Below are positions 13,905 through 22,534 of a DNA stretch of 30,988 nucleotides, in pieces. The notes under the pieces are model-generated. The model was not told the DNA's origin. It did no database searches and saw nothing but the letters and a program-made list of their open reading frames with translations. The position numbers and the translations under genes are program-made. Every line of letters starts with the position of its first letter. The stretch's first letter is position 1. The DNA lies in NCBI GenBank assembly GCA_009746045.1, contig RPFO01001852.1:1-30988 (forward strand), written 5' to 3'. This stretch comes from Mesostigma viride (lineage: Eukaryota > Streptophyta > Mesostigmatophyceae > Mesostigmatales > Mesostigmataceae).

Positions 13905-16900
13905 ATGGACGCGTACCTCCTGTTTCGTCCGTCGATAGACGTATCTTTGCAAGGTGTCGTGTCGGGTTTGCAGGCGTACGATCCGTGGCTAGATCCCAGG
14001 AGGCTTACCCACGAGTTCGTGTCCGACTCGTCTGCGCCAAGCGCTGCTCCACCCGCCGTTGGATGGGGTTTGCTGCGAGGATTATTTCAGGGCATGAAGG
14101 ACGCGGGTTCAAAAATATGGGCATCCGCTGACCGGAAACGTGTCGCAGACGAGTTTGGTGACCGCGGTAAAAGGGTGGATGACGTTACCGCGAGGTTTAT
14201 TCACGACCGGGAGGCACAATTACAAGCCGAAATAGAGAACATGAAACGTGAGTACGAAAAAGCAGCGGCCAAAGCAGAGGCTGAATTCAAGATACAACTA
14301 GCCGACGCGCAATCGGTGATGGATGACAGGGTCATCAAGCTGCGTAACGACCACTCCCGATTGGAAGCGGAGCGCAACGATCTGATAGCGAAACTCGAGG
14401 ATCCGAAGGTAATCGTCGATTCCAAGGTTTATAAGGACCTACAAGCGATCGAAGAAGAAAGTACCCAAAAACTCCGAGATGTACAAAACGAACTCTCGCT
14501 TCTAATGGATCAATTGCGCGATCCCAAAACAGCGGTAAGTTCTGAACCGTACAGACAGCTACAGGATATCGAGGAAAGGGCGCGCATTGAACTCCGAAAT
14601 GCACAAAAACAGCTTGCGGATCGCGTGTCACAGCAAGATACTGCTAGCGAGCTCATGAAATCGGTGCTCGAGGCACGCGCGGAAATTGTTGACAAATTGT
14701 CCGATCCAGACGCGTTTTGGAATAAGAACGCGATGGAAGAGTCTATTGAAAAACTCGAAAATTTGATTAACACATACGACGGAGAAGCGTTCCGCGCACT
14801 GGGTATCACGAGTTTCATTAGCAACGCCAGGCGCGACTTAGACGTATTGCGTCGTCAACTATACCTAACGCGGGACAACGCCAGTATGATTTCACAACAG
14901 GCCCAGAAGATCGAGGAGCAACGTAGAGCGACGGAGAAGATGGAGAGTGAAAAAGAAATACTCGGAGGGCTGATCGAAGAAACGGTAAAGGCTCACGCAG
15001 CCCAATTGGCGGCCGAAAAGGCGAGTCGTTTAGACACGGAAAGAAAATTGCAACAACGGACAGCGAAGGAAAAACTAGAATCCGAGAATCGCGCGCGACA
15101 ATTAGAGGGAATGTTGAGTACTGGTCTTATACAACTCGGGCAACTACGCGAACGAATGAAGTCAGAAACTGAAAAGAACGCCAATCTGACACGAGATCGA
15201 GAGACATTGGAAGCAACTATCAGCGACCTAAGACGCGAGCTTCAAACACAAGCAAAAAGGGTTTCAACAGAGGAGGAAATATCCCAACTTCGAAGCCGGG
15301 CCGGCAAATTGACGACGCTCGAGACAGAACACGCGAATATGATATCAGAATTAGCCGCGCGTGACAAACTGATCAGCCAGCTGGAACTTTCGGCCAAAGC
15401 ACAATCGGAATCCTTGACGAACTTACAATCCCGGTTTGAAGCCGCCGAGGAATCCGCGAAAAGGAATCAAGGTGAAATAAAGGAGCTCAAGAAAACGTTG
15501 GGTACCCAGAATAGCGAATTTGAAAGCTTGCGTGCCCGCCTGGAATTAGCTAACAAGCGGATCGAGTCAGAGTCTAGAGCAAAAGAAAAGATAGCTGCCC
15601 AGATGAGAGAATATGAAAACCAGATCCGCGCTTTGACTAAAAAGGCCGAAGAACGCACAGGCAACGTAGCGTTGACCATCTCTGAACGGCGACGATTAGA
15701 GGATTTAATTGTCAAACACGGAGATCAGCAGACCCAGTTGGAGCAAACGTATGCTCTCGTGTCGGAAATGACACGGGAAAGAGACGACTTAGCCACCCAG
15801 TTAGAAAACTCCAGAACACAACTATCGGAGGTCACTACCGCAAAAGATGCGATAATTGCGACTGCGCAAAATGAGCTGAACCGTGCCATCCAAACCCAAC
15901 GCGAACTAGCGTCACAACTCGGAAATCAACAACTAGCAAACTCTGACGCGCTTGCTTCACTTGGATACTTTAAACGCCAACTGGACGAAACTAACCGTCA
16001 ATATCACAACTCCGAGATTAAATATGAACAAACACGACAGTGGTTACGGGAGGCTGGCGATAAAAACCAGGGCTTGAAAAGTGAACTTAACGCTATAGAA
16101 GTTGAACTTGGAAGGCAGACCGAAAACTCTCTTAACGTGCAACCAAGCTACAAAGACAACCGAACAATTTCACATATTAAAAAATTAAAAGAAACATTAA
16201 GCGCAAAACGCGCGGAATTGGACGCTGCGACCAAACAATCGGAAAAAATCGCGGTCGCGTTGCAAGAAGCTCATGACGAGTTATCTGAACTGCGGTACTA
16301 CAAGAAAAAGATGGAGAACGATGCCGCAAAACACGACGAGTTACAGAGGAATCTAAAGGAAGCGACAGAAAACGTACGAAATCTGAAGACAGAGCTCGCC
16401 AGAGCGCGCAATTTGACCCCGGCCAATGTACAGGAGTTACTAGAGCAACGAGAACGTGAAAAGGCGCAATTATATGAAGAAAATCAAGCCGTTATTAAAA
16501 GAAGAGACGAACTAGATGCCGAATTGCGACGACAACTGCAGGAGGTGATTCCGAAACAGAATAAGGAGTTGCAATTGGCGTCACAAAACATTATCGAATT
16601 GAAATCGACAATTCAGGAGGCCGCGAGAAAGGAACAGCAATTGTCTTCCTTGTTGCGCGAGTATCAAGAAAAGAACGAACGTGCAGAAGAGGAGCTCGCC
16701 ACGTTGAGAGCAAATTACGACATATCTGACAAGGGTAACTTTGAACTTCGAGAACGTATAGAGTCGCTGCAGCAAGAAATTGAAGCACGCAAGAAAGCAG
16801 CCGGGGCGTTAGACGCACGTATTCTGACCGAGCGGGGTTTGCATGAAGATGCGCTCGCAAGTCTGCGCAACGAACTCGCGCTCGAGAGGAAATCGCGTGA

Positions 16901-17723
16901 AGCCAATCAGAGTGACGCTTTATCGTTGAAGGAATCGCTGGAAAGCACCGTGCGCGAGTATAAAGATACTAGTGAGAAATTGCGCAATGCTGAAGAACTG
17001 GCCTCACAACTACCCGGACTCCAAGAAGAACTAAAAAGCAAAACAGCCCGGGTCGACGAACTCATGCGCAAACTCGCCGAGGCCGAAGCGCGACATGAAT
17101 CCGCCGTTAAGTCGTTAGCAAGCTCGCGCGAATTGTCTGAACAAGAACGTACCACACGCGAAAAGGCTGCAGAGGCCGAGGCAAACAATGTTCGACTTTT
17201 GAAGGCAGAATTGAAAAACAACCAGATAATGTCCACGGTTGCAGGGAAGATCATGCTCAACCGCATAGTCGCGGCCAAGGCGCAAGCCAACCGAATTCCC
17301 GAATTACAATCGAAATTGGAAGGCTCACTGAAGACCAACTCTTACTTGAAAAAGATAGTGCACGCGCTCACCGACAAAACGAGAGCCGCTCCGAGAGGGT
17401 TTTACAAACTAGACGACCGTCGCAATTACAAAACCAAACAAAATGAACACGCGCTCCTACGAATGGCCCGCCCTTTAATGACTGTCGTGAAGGACGAATT
17501 TGGACGCCGTCTCCAGGCAGCGAGTGCAACGAACGAGGATTTAGAGAAACAGTTGCGGTTGTTGACCGATTCGCTAGCGGCTTCTCAAGAGACAAATCGT
17601 CAATTATACAGGGAACTGGGGTTGTTAGGCCCATCGACGTCTCGAAAACGGATGCGCGCACAAGACCCGGATATAGAGGGCGTAGTGAATGGGATTACGA
17701 GAACGGTCGATATGGCAGTCTAA
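13905..17723 (+). CDS. Very long coiled-coil protein (1272 aa)
   Basis: ATG 13905 is chosen; a GTG at 13896 adds three residues. After about 70 non-coiled residues, nearly the whole protein is Glu/Lys/Gln/Arg/Ala/Leu heptad-type sequence, up to about residue 1110. A basic, more globular C-terminus follows. Residues about 160-270 hold a 40-residue repeat (L-x-DPK...Y..LQ.IEE). There is no ATPase, kinesin or SMC motif, so a structural or scaffolding role is likely. Codon use is visibly more A/T-rich (gaa, aaa, caa, tta/ttg) than in flanking genes, suggesting different selection or recent gain. The 3' end overlaps the cysteine desulfurase gene by 29 bp. Confidence 0.8.
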   Translation: MDAYLLFRPSIDVSLQGVVSGLQAYDPWLDPRRLTHEFVSDSSAPSAAPPAVGWGLLRGLFQGMKDAGSKIWASADRKRVADEFGDRGKRVDDVTARFIHDREAQLQAEIENMKREYEKAAAKAEAEFKIQLADAQSVMDDRVIKLRNDHSRLEAERNDLIAKLEDPKVIVDSKVYKDLQAIEEESTQKLRDVQNELSLLMDQLRDPKTAVSSEPYRQLQDIEERARIELRNAQKQLADRVSQQDTASELMKSVLEARAEIVDKLSDPDAFWNKNAMEESIEKLENLINTYDGEAFRALGITSFISNARRDLDVLRRQLYLTRDNASMISQQAQKIEEQRRATEKMESEKEILGGLIEETVKAHAAQLAAEKASRLDTERKLQQRTAKEKLESENRARQLEGMLSTGLIQLGQLRERMKSETEKNANLTRDRETLEATISDLRRELQTQAKRVSTEEEISQLRSRAGKLTTLETEHANMISELAARDKLISQLELSAKAQSESLTNLQSRFEAAEESAKRNQGEIKELKKTLGTQNSEFESLRARLELANKRIESESRAKEKIAAQMREYENQIRALTKKAEERTGNVALTISERRRLEDLIVKHGDQQTQLEQTYALVSEMTRERDDLATQLENSRTQLSEVTTAKDAIIATAQNELNRAIQTQRELASQLGNQQLANSDALASLGYFKRQLDETNRQYHNSEIKYEQTRQWLREAGDKNQGLKSELNAIEVELGRQTENSLNVQPSYKDNRTISHIKKLKETLSAKRAELDAATKQSEKIAVALQEAHDELSELRYYKKKMENDAAKHDELQRNLKEATENVRNLKTELARARNLTPANVQELLEQREREKAQLYEENQAVIKRRDELDAELRRQLQEVIPKQNKELQLASQNIIELKSTIQEAARKEQQLSSLLREYQEKNERAEEELATLRANYDISDKGNFELRERIESLQQEIEARKKAAGALDARILTERGLHEDALASLRNELALERKSREANQSDALSLKESLESTVREYKDTSEKLRNAEELASQLPGLQEELKSKTARVDELMRKLAEAEARHESAVKSLASSRELSEQERTTREKAAEAEANNVRLLKAELKNNQIMSTVAGKIMLNRIVAAKAQANRIPELQSKLEGSLKTNSYLKKIVHALTDKTRAAPRGFYKLDDRRNYKTKQNEHALLRMARPLMTVVKDEFGRRLQAASATNEDLEKQLRLLTDSLAASQETNRQLYRELGLLGPSTSRKRMRAQDPDIEGVVNGITRTVDMAV
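14380..14780 (+). repeat. 40-residue internal protein repeat in the coiled-coil gene
   Basis: The motif L-x-DPK-x2-V-x-S-x2-Y-x2-LQ-x-IEE-x5-LR-x2-Q occurs twice at an exact 120-bp spacing (Asp codons at 14400 and 14520). A degenerate third copy (LSDPDAF) lies 183 bp further on. Such periodicity points to duplication of a structural unit inside the rod. Confidence 0.7.
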
Positions 17724-18836
17724 TAGCACGAAGAAATTCCGAAACATCCTCTTCCGTCGTCTTGTTGCTCGTCCCTATCCGCACGGTCCCCCTCTCCAGG
17801 TCTCGCGACAGCCCGATCGCTCGTAACGTCTCGCTCCTCTTCAGAAGGTGGCACGCCGACCCCGTGGACACCGCGATGCCCTTCGCCGCTAGCCGTTTGA
17901 CGAGCGCCCGTGAACTGCGGACCGGGAGGGCGACGGACACGAGGTTCGGCAACGCACTCAAAGGGTTCTTAGGACCGTGAACCACGCCTCCCATCTGCAC
18001 GAGTCTCCCCACAAGCGCCCGCCGCATCTTCCGCAACCTCGCAACGTCGGCCCTCCCTCGCAAGCAGTTTAGCCGGACGGCTTCTGCGAGCGCACATATC
18101 AGCGGTGGCGACTCCGTCCCTGGCCTCACGGCCCGCTCCTGCCCGCCCCCCACGTCAGCGGGGACAGACATGACGGGTCTTTCCGCAACACGAGGGCGCC
18201 CACGCCTTTCACGGAATGGATCTTGTGGCCCGATAAGACGTAACTGTCCAGCGCTTTCACCCCCCGGATCCTGAACTTGCCCGCCGCCTGCGTCGTGTCC
18301 GAGTGGAAGTGCACGTGCCTGCCAATGACCTTGCGTATCGCCGGCAGGTCCTGCAGCGTGCCGATCTCGTTGTTGGCGTACATGATGCTCACGAGCTTGA
18401 CCCGGCTCCCGTGCTTCTTCATGGCCGCGCGCAAGGCGTCCATCTGGACGAACCCCTCCCCGTCCACGGGGATCTTCTCCACCACGATCTTGTGCTCCTT
18501 CGTCAAGTGGTCCAGCGGTTTGATGCCCGCTGGGTGCTCGATCGCCGACGTGATGACGACTCCTTCGTACCCGTGCTTCTCCATGACGCCGTTGAGCACG
18601 ATGTTCATGGACTCGGTGGCGCCCGAGGTGAATATGATCGACTTGGCAGGCTCGTGGAGGTGCCGCGCGATCGCCGCCCTCGCCTCTTCGACCACTTGCC
18701 TCGCCCGCTTCCCGATCTCGTGGGAAGAGGACGGGTTGCCGTACAGCTGGTTCGCGACCGCCGTCATGACGCGCACGACTTCCGGGTACGGTTTGGTCGT
18801 GCTGATGTTGTCCAGATACACTTCTCTCCCCCCCAT
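17695..18836 (-). CDS. NifS/IscS-like cysteine desulfurase, frame-broken
   Basis: PLP-dependent cysteine desulfurases take sulfur from L-cysteine for Fe-S clusters or tRNA thiolation. The N-terminal part (18836-18126) has the family residues: 'NPSSSHE', H101, 'NNEIG', D180 and Q183, and the PLP lysine K205 in 'SGHKIHSVKG'. The C-terminal part (18171-17695, another frame) has the 'GGGQERAVRPGT' loop and the catalytic cysteine in 'STGSAC' (codon 17853-17851). The two frames meet at the C run 18146-18151. One extra base there would restore continuity, with nothing missing, at about 380 residues, the normal family length. An assembly error is therefore more likely than decay. ASFV-like viruses encode a NifS-like protein; in other NCLDV it is rare. 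It overlaps the coiled-coil gene by 29 bp. Confidence 0.85.
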
Positions 18837-18982
18837 GTCCGTACGTACGTATACCTATCTGCAGAGATTTGGAGAGCGCGCGCTTCGAGAAGAGGAAAAA
18901 GATCGAGAGGGAGTATAAAATGGGGAAGATCCGTCTGTCTCGAGGCGACCAGCTCCCCTCCTCGGATTTGTAAAGCTATAAG
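18837..18982 (+). promoter_or_regulatory. Divergent promoter with TATA box for the D5 helicase
   Basis: 146-bp gap between divergent starts. TATAAAA at 18914-18920, followed by tgggg, matches a eukaryote-type TATA box, 63 bp before ATG 18983. A purine-rich tract lies between about 18870 and 18912. A 'gtacgtacgtat' word lies near the minus-strand start. Other promoters in the window look like short AT islands, so this one stands out. Confidence 0.5.
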
Positions 18983-21316
18983 ATGAGAGCCATGAACGAC
19001 TGCTCCCACGCGACAAACGAAGACTCTCATGGTCGTCGTCGTCTTACGCATGTCATGGTGAGATCCCGCAAAAGAGGGAGGCTAGAGAGGAACCCCTTTG
19101 TGGACGATGAAGCCGAGAACGAAGACGAGGTCGAGGAGGATGAAGACGACGAAGAGGATGTCCAAAACGCGCAAAACACGCCGATGGACGATTTCATCGT
19201 TTCGAGCGCCGACGGCGGTGAGGAGGGGGATGGTGGCCTTCATCCTGGCCAGATCATGCAAGACGACGACGAAGATGAGCCGCAAGGAAGTCAGCCAACG
19301 CAGTCAGGAAATCCGTTTGCGCCCCAAACCACCCCCGTTGCGTTCGAGGAGGAACACGACGACGAGCCCATCCGGTTTCGCAGGGAACTGGGGGGGGAGG
19401 AAGGGCTCGTGGATTTCGGAGGGATGCTGAAAGCCATGACCAACGACGAGATTCGGAGGTTCGCCGTGCTAGCCGACGAGGCGGTTGCAAAGGCCTCGAT
19501 GGCTGACATCCTCGCGGACGTTTTGGACCTCGCCAATCGAGCGGACGTGCCGCCAGGGAACACCGCGTTGATGGCCGCCTGTTTCGCTAGGGTCGACGCC
19601 GCGGACGTAGCTCTTTACGCCCACGTGGACGCGAGATACGTCCGTGCGTTGTCTCGCATCACGAACCTCTGCGGGCAAGTCGACGAGCGGATCATGGAGG
19701 ACTTGAAGCCTTCCATGAACCAGTGCATTTGGCGCATGTTCTCCACGGCCGAGTGCGTTTCGTGCGCCATCAAGGGTGTCTTGCCGCCCGAGGACCTGCA
19801 AACGCTCCCGAGTCTGATCGCTCGCGTCCTCTCGCTCCCGAAGCAGCTCAACGATTTCCAGTGTCTCATCCTCGTCTTGACCATGCGATGGAGCACGCAG
19901 GGGTTGAGGAAGGGGAGCGAGCCGTCTGACACGGGCGTGTACCAGCGCGTGATGACTCCGGATGGGCATGACACGCACTTTTGGACGAAGATATGCACGG
20001 TCGAGCAGTGGGTCAATAAGGAGTGCACGCTGGGCCGCACGGCGTCGTGGGGTCTCGCGAGCAAGGATGGCGGTGTCCGCAAACGAGTCGCGGACTGGAT
20101 CATCGAGTCGTCGGAGTCCGATTTCCCCGTGAGGCCGCGCGACAGGCACGTTTTCGCGTTCCGAAATGGGATCTACAAGTGCGACACGGACGAGTTCTTT
20201 CCATACCCGGCGATCGACCTCTCACAGGATGTCGGTGCGTGTCGTTACTTCGACAACGTGGACATGGACGAGACGCTCTTCGAGGAGGACGCTTTCAAAG
20301 GCGAATTCGACGACGGCGAGTGGTTCGACATCCCCAGCGACGCCATCGACAAGATCCTCGTCGACCAAGACTTCCCAGAGGAGGTGCAGCGCCCTTACTG
20401 GGCCCTCGCCGTCGGAAGGATGCTGTACAACCTTCGCGAGAAGGACAGGTTCGAAGTCATGATCTTTCTCAAGGGCATAGCCGGGTCTGGCAAGTCGACG
20501 TTGGTCCACATTCTCGAACACATCTACGGACTCGACGCCGGCGTTCTCTCCAACAACATCGAGCCGCTGTTTGGGCTATCGCAGCTGAAGGAGAAGTATG
20601 TGATCATCAGCTACGAGTTGAACGACAAGTTCTCTCTCACTCAGTCGGAATGGCTGTCATTGGTGAGCGGCGAGACGATGGCGCTGGCGGAGAAACACAA
20701 GTACGCCTCTCGCGTGCCGTGGACGTCTCCCTTCCTGGCCGCGGGGAACCGCTTGTTCTGCCAGGCGGACAACGCCAGTCAGATCACCCGTCGCCTCATC
20801 CTGTTCCCGTTCGACAACAAGCCCTCCGGCAAACTCGACCCCAGAATGGAGGAACGCATTTCCCAGAACATCGGCAGAGTCATCGTGAAGGGCAACCGCG
20901 CGTATCACGCGCTCGTCCGCAAGGCCTCGGACGGCGCGCTCATCGACTTCCTCCCCGAATGGTTCACGGAATGCCGGCGGCGTGCGCAAGAATCGTCTAA
21001 CCCTCTGTACACGTTCCTCAACAACGTCTCGTGGGTGGAGGTTGACCTCGAGCACAACTACTGCCCATGGGAAGAGTTCCAGAAGCGGTTCAACGATTGG
21101 AACAGGCAGAGGGACCCGCGGTCTCGCATCGTGTTCGAAGAGGACTTTTACAAGCACGTGTTCACCGAGTTCAAGCTCAAGCTCGTGTTTCAGAAGGTGT
21201 GGAAGGTGTACCCTCTCGACCAGGAGGGGACGGACAGGCCGACGAAGAAGAAGGCGTTCTGGCTGTATGGCGTGGACTTCGCGAACGAGAACGCGGTCCC
21301 TCCGAACACGGATTAG
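18983..21316 (+). CDS. D5-type SF3 helicase
   Basis: 777 residues, NCLDV D5-like replicative helicase (superfamily 3). The C-terminal ATPase is clear: Walker A 'GIAGSGKST' at about 498-506, Walker B region 'VIISYELND' at about 540-548, and motif C 'FLAAGNRLF' at about 584-592. An arginine-bearing 'ITRRLILFPFD' follows. A D5_N-like region precedes it (about 330-470). The first 130 residues are low-complexity and very acidic (Glu/Asp run about 40-60), after a basic N-terminus. No primase (AEP) domain is fused at the N-terminus; primase activity is probably supplied by the separate gene at 29205. Start ATG 18983 is taken; ATG 19055 ('MVRSRKRGR') is an alternative. Confidence 0.92.
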   Translation: MRAMNDCSHATNEDSHGRRRLTHVMVRSRKRGRLERNPFVDDEAENEDEVEEDEDDEEDVQNAQNTPMDDFIVSSADGGEEGDGGLHPGQIMQDDDEDEPQGSQPTQSGNPFAPQTTPVAFEEEHDDEPIRFRRELGGEEGLVDFGGMLKAMTNDEIRRFAVLADEAVAKASMADILADVLDLANRADVPPGNTALMAACFARVDAADVALYAHVDARYVRALSRITNLCGQVDERIMEDLKPSMNQCIWRMFSTAECVSCAIKGVLPPEDLQTLPSLIARVLSLPKQLNDFQCLILVLTMRWSTQGLRKGSEPSDTGVYQRVMTPDGHDTHFWTKICTVEQWVNKECTLGRTASWGLASKDGGVRKRVADWIIESSESDFPVRPRDRHVFAFRNGIYKCDTDEFFPYPAIDLSQDVGACRYFDNVDMDETLFEEDAFKGEFDDGEWFDIPSDAIDKILVDQDFPEEVQRPYWALAVGRMLYNLREKDRFEVMIFLKGIAGSGKSTLVHILEHIYGLDAGVLSNNIEPLFGLSQLKEKYVIISYELNDKFSLTQSEWLSLVSGETMALAEKHKYASRVPWTSPFLAAGNRLFCQADNASQITRRLILFPFDNKPSGKLDPRMEERISQNIGRVIVKGNRAYHALVRKASDGALIDFLPEWFTECRRRAQESSNPLYTFLNNVSWVEVDLEHNYCPWEEFQKRFNDWNRQRDPRSRIVFEEDFYKHVFTEFKLKLVFQKVWKVYPLDQEGTDRPTKKKAFWLYGVDFANENAVPPNTD

Positions 21317-21368
21317 AGTGTCTTACAAACGATCGACTTTTATTAAATTTCATAAGGATTAATAATAA

Positions 21369-21656
21369 ATGACATCCATTGCAATCGCACATCCGTACTG
21401 GTCTCGGCCACGAATGGCATACGCACCGCCCGTGAAGGCCTACCCGCCCCCCGTAGGACAGTGGGGGGGCGTAAACTACGCGGAACCGCAAGGCGCGGTC
21501 CGCGGCGTTTGCATGTACGCGAACCAAGCCTTTTGTAGGCTTGGGATCCAAGAACAGACCCCGCAGGGCATGCTAGAGGTGGCAAACTCCGTCCTGCTGG
21601 GTCTCGTTTTGTTGTGGATGCTCCAGGCCGTTGCTTCGTTACGCAAGCTTGGTTAG
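21369..21656 (+). CDS. Pro-rich N-terminus, single-pass membrane protein (95 aa)
   Basis: The N-terminal 35 residues are Pro/Tyr/Ala-rich ('PPVKAYPPPVGQWGG'). A C-terminal hydrophobic helix lies at about 71-89 (VANSVLLGLVLLWMLQAV). The AT-rich leader (aaggattaataata) immediately before the ATG supports the start. The 3' end overlaps the convergent gene by 18 bp. Tail-anchored topology is likely; the family is not recognised. Confidence 0.65.
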   Translation: MTSIAIAHPYWSRPRMAYAPPVKAYPPPVGQWGGVNYAEPQGAVRGVCMYANQAFCRLGIQEQTPQGMLEVANSVLLGLVLLWMLQAVASLRKLG

Positions 21657-22025
21657 ATTGAACCGGACTTTGCGAGTGATGTCTATGGTTCGCTGACTGG
21701 GCGTGCTTTTTTTCTCCTGCTTGGGTTGGCTCTTCGACGGCGCGGCTCCCCACTCCATGTACAAGTGATTCGTGCCGACGATCTTTACGCGGAACCCTTT
21801 CCTGGCGAACCCCTTCCCGACTTTGCGCACGACCGTGCGGACGTCATAGATCGGCAGCCCGAACTGATACGTGGGTACGGTGTACAGCAAGGACGTCTGC
21901 CCCTGGGACGCCGTAGAACGTATGCACGTTTCCACGGCGCGCGTGATCTTGTCTTCCACCATGCGTCTCCCCGCCTGCGACGCTTTCACGAGGTCGTAGG
22001 CGTTCGCCGCGCTCAGACGAGACAT
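21639..22025 (-). CDS. Short conserved NCLDV-type protein (128 aa)
   Basis: ATG 22025 ('MSRLSAANAY') follows an AT-rich promoter; the open frame upstream of it is non-coding. The middle pattern 'LLYTVPTYQFGLPIYDVRTVVRKV...GFRVKIVGTNHLYMEW' resembles a short protein found in many NCLDV, with a P-x-F-x2-GLPxYD core and a closing Trp (DUF5759-like, from memory and unverified). Its function is unknown. A basic Lys/Ser/Pro tail follows. It is convergent with the membrane protein at 21369, overlapping by 18 bp. Confidence 0.68.
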   Translation of the reverse strand: MSRLSAANAYDLVKASQAGRRMVEDKITRAVETCIRSTASQGQTSLLYTVPTYQFGLPIYDVRTVVRKVGKGFARKGFRVKIVGTNHLYMEWGAAPSKSQPKQEKKSTPSQRTIDITRKVRFNLTKLA

Positions 22026-22057
22026 CACGTTAATATAAGCCTTTATTAAATAAGAGG
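22026..22057. promoter_or_regulatory. AT-rich bidirectional promoter (32 bp)
   Basis: The only sequence between two divergent ATG codons, almost all A/T (taatataa, tttattaaataa). It must carry both promoters or overlap with the genes. Confidence 0.5.
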
Positions 22058-22534
22058 ATGGACAACGAAAACGAGTCCAACGCGATTCTGACCGTTCGGG
22101 GGTACCCGGGGCTCTTCGTCGTAGACTTTCCGTTCCAGTGGTCGTGGGAACACGTGGAGAAATCTCTGCGTTCTCCGACACTGTTCGACATCCTCGCGCC
22201 CAAGCACAACCTTCCGTACCGAGGCCGCGGGGTGGGAGTCTACGTGTCCAACGATTCAAGGAAGGAGAAGAACGTCACGGCCTCGATGATCACGGGAATG
22301 GACGTGGAGTCGGACATGATGTTCGTGAAGACGGAAGACTCGGACGACGCGCCCACGAGAACGGTGCGTTTCACTTCGGAGGACGTCGTTTCCATGCTGA
22401 GGCTCTCGCCGCCTCTATGGGTGGACGCCGTGTGCGGCCAGGTGCAGGTGGGGGAGGTCCCGGCGTGCAGGGGGTGCGGGAAAAAGTTCAAGGTCCTGCC
22501 TTCCGATAGGAACACGTGCGAGTGCACCTATTAG
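22058..22534 (+). CDS. Hypothetical protein with C-terminal zinc knuckle
   Basis: 158 residues. The last 22 residues hold C-x2-C-x11-C-x-C in 'CRGCGKKFKVL...CECTY', a probable zinc site. The same 'C-x-GC-x-KKF-x-VL' wording occurs in the UL52-type primase of this window. The rest is unrecognised, with an N-terminal 'VVDFPFQWSWEHVEKSL' segment. It overlaps the next gene's stop by 4 bp (convergent). Possibly a replication or transcription accessory factor, only on the basis of the shared knuckle. Confidence 0.6.
   Translation: MDNENESNAILTVRGYPGLFVVDFPFQWSWEHVEKSLRSPTLFDILAPKHNLPYRGRGVGVYVSNDSRKEKNVTASMITGMDVESDMMFVKTEDSDDAPTRTVRFTSEDVVSMLRLSPPLWVDAVCGQVQVGEVPACRGCGKKFKVLPSDRNTCECTY

Noticed and set aside
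22026-22259. N-terminal extension of the 21639-22025 protein
   Set aside because: It would read through the AT-rich divergent promoter and antisense to the 22058 gene.
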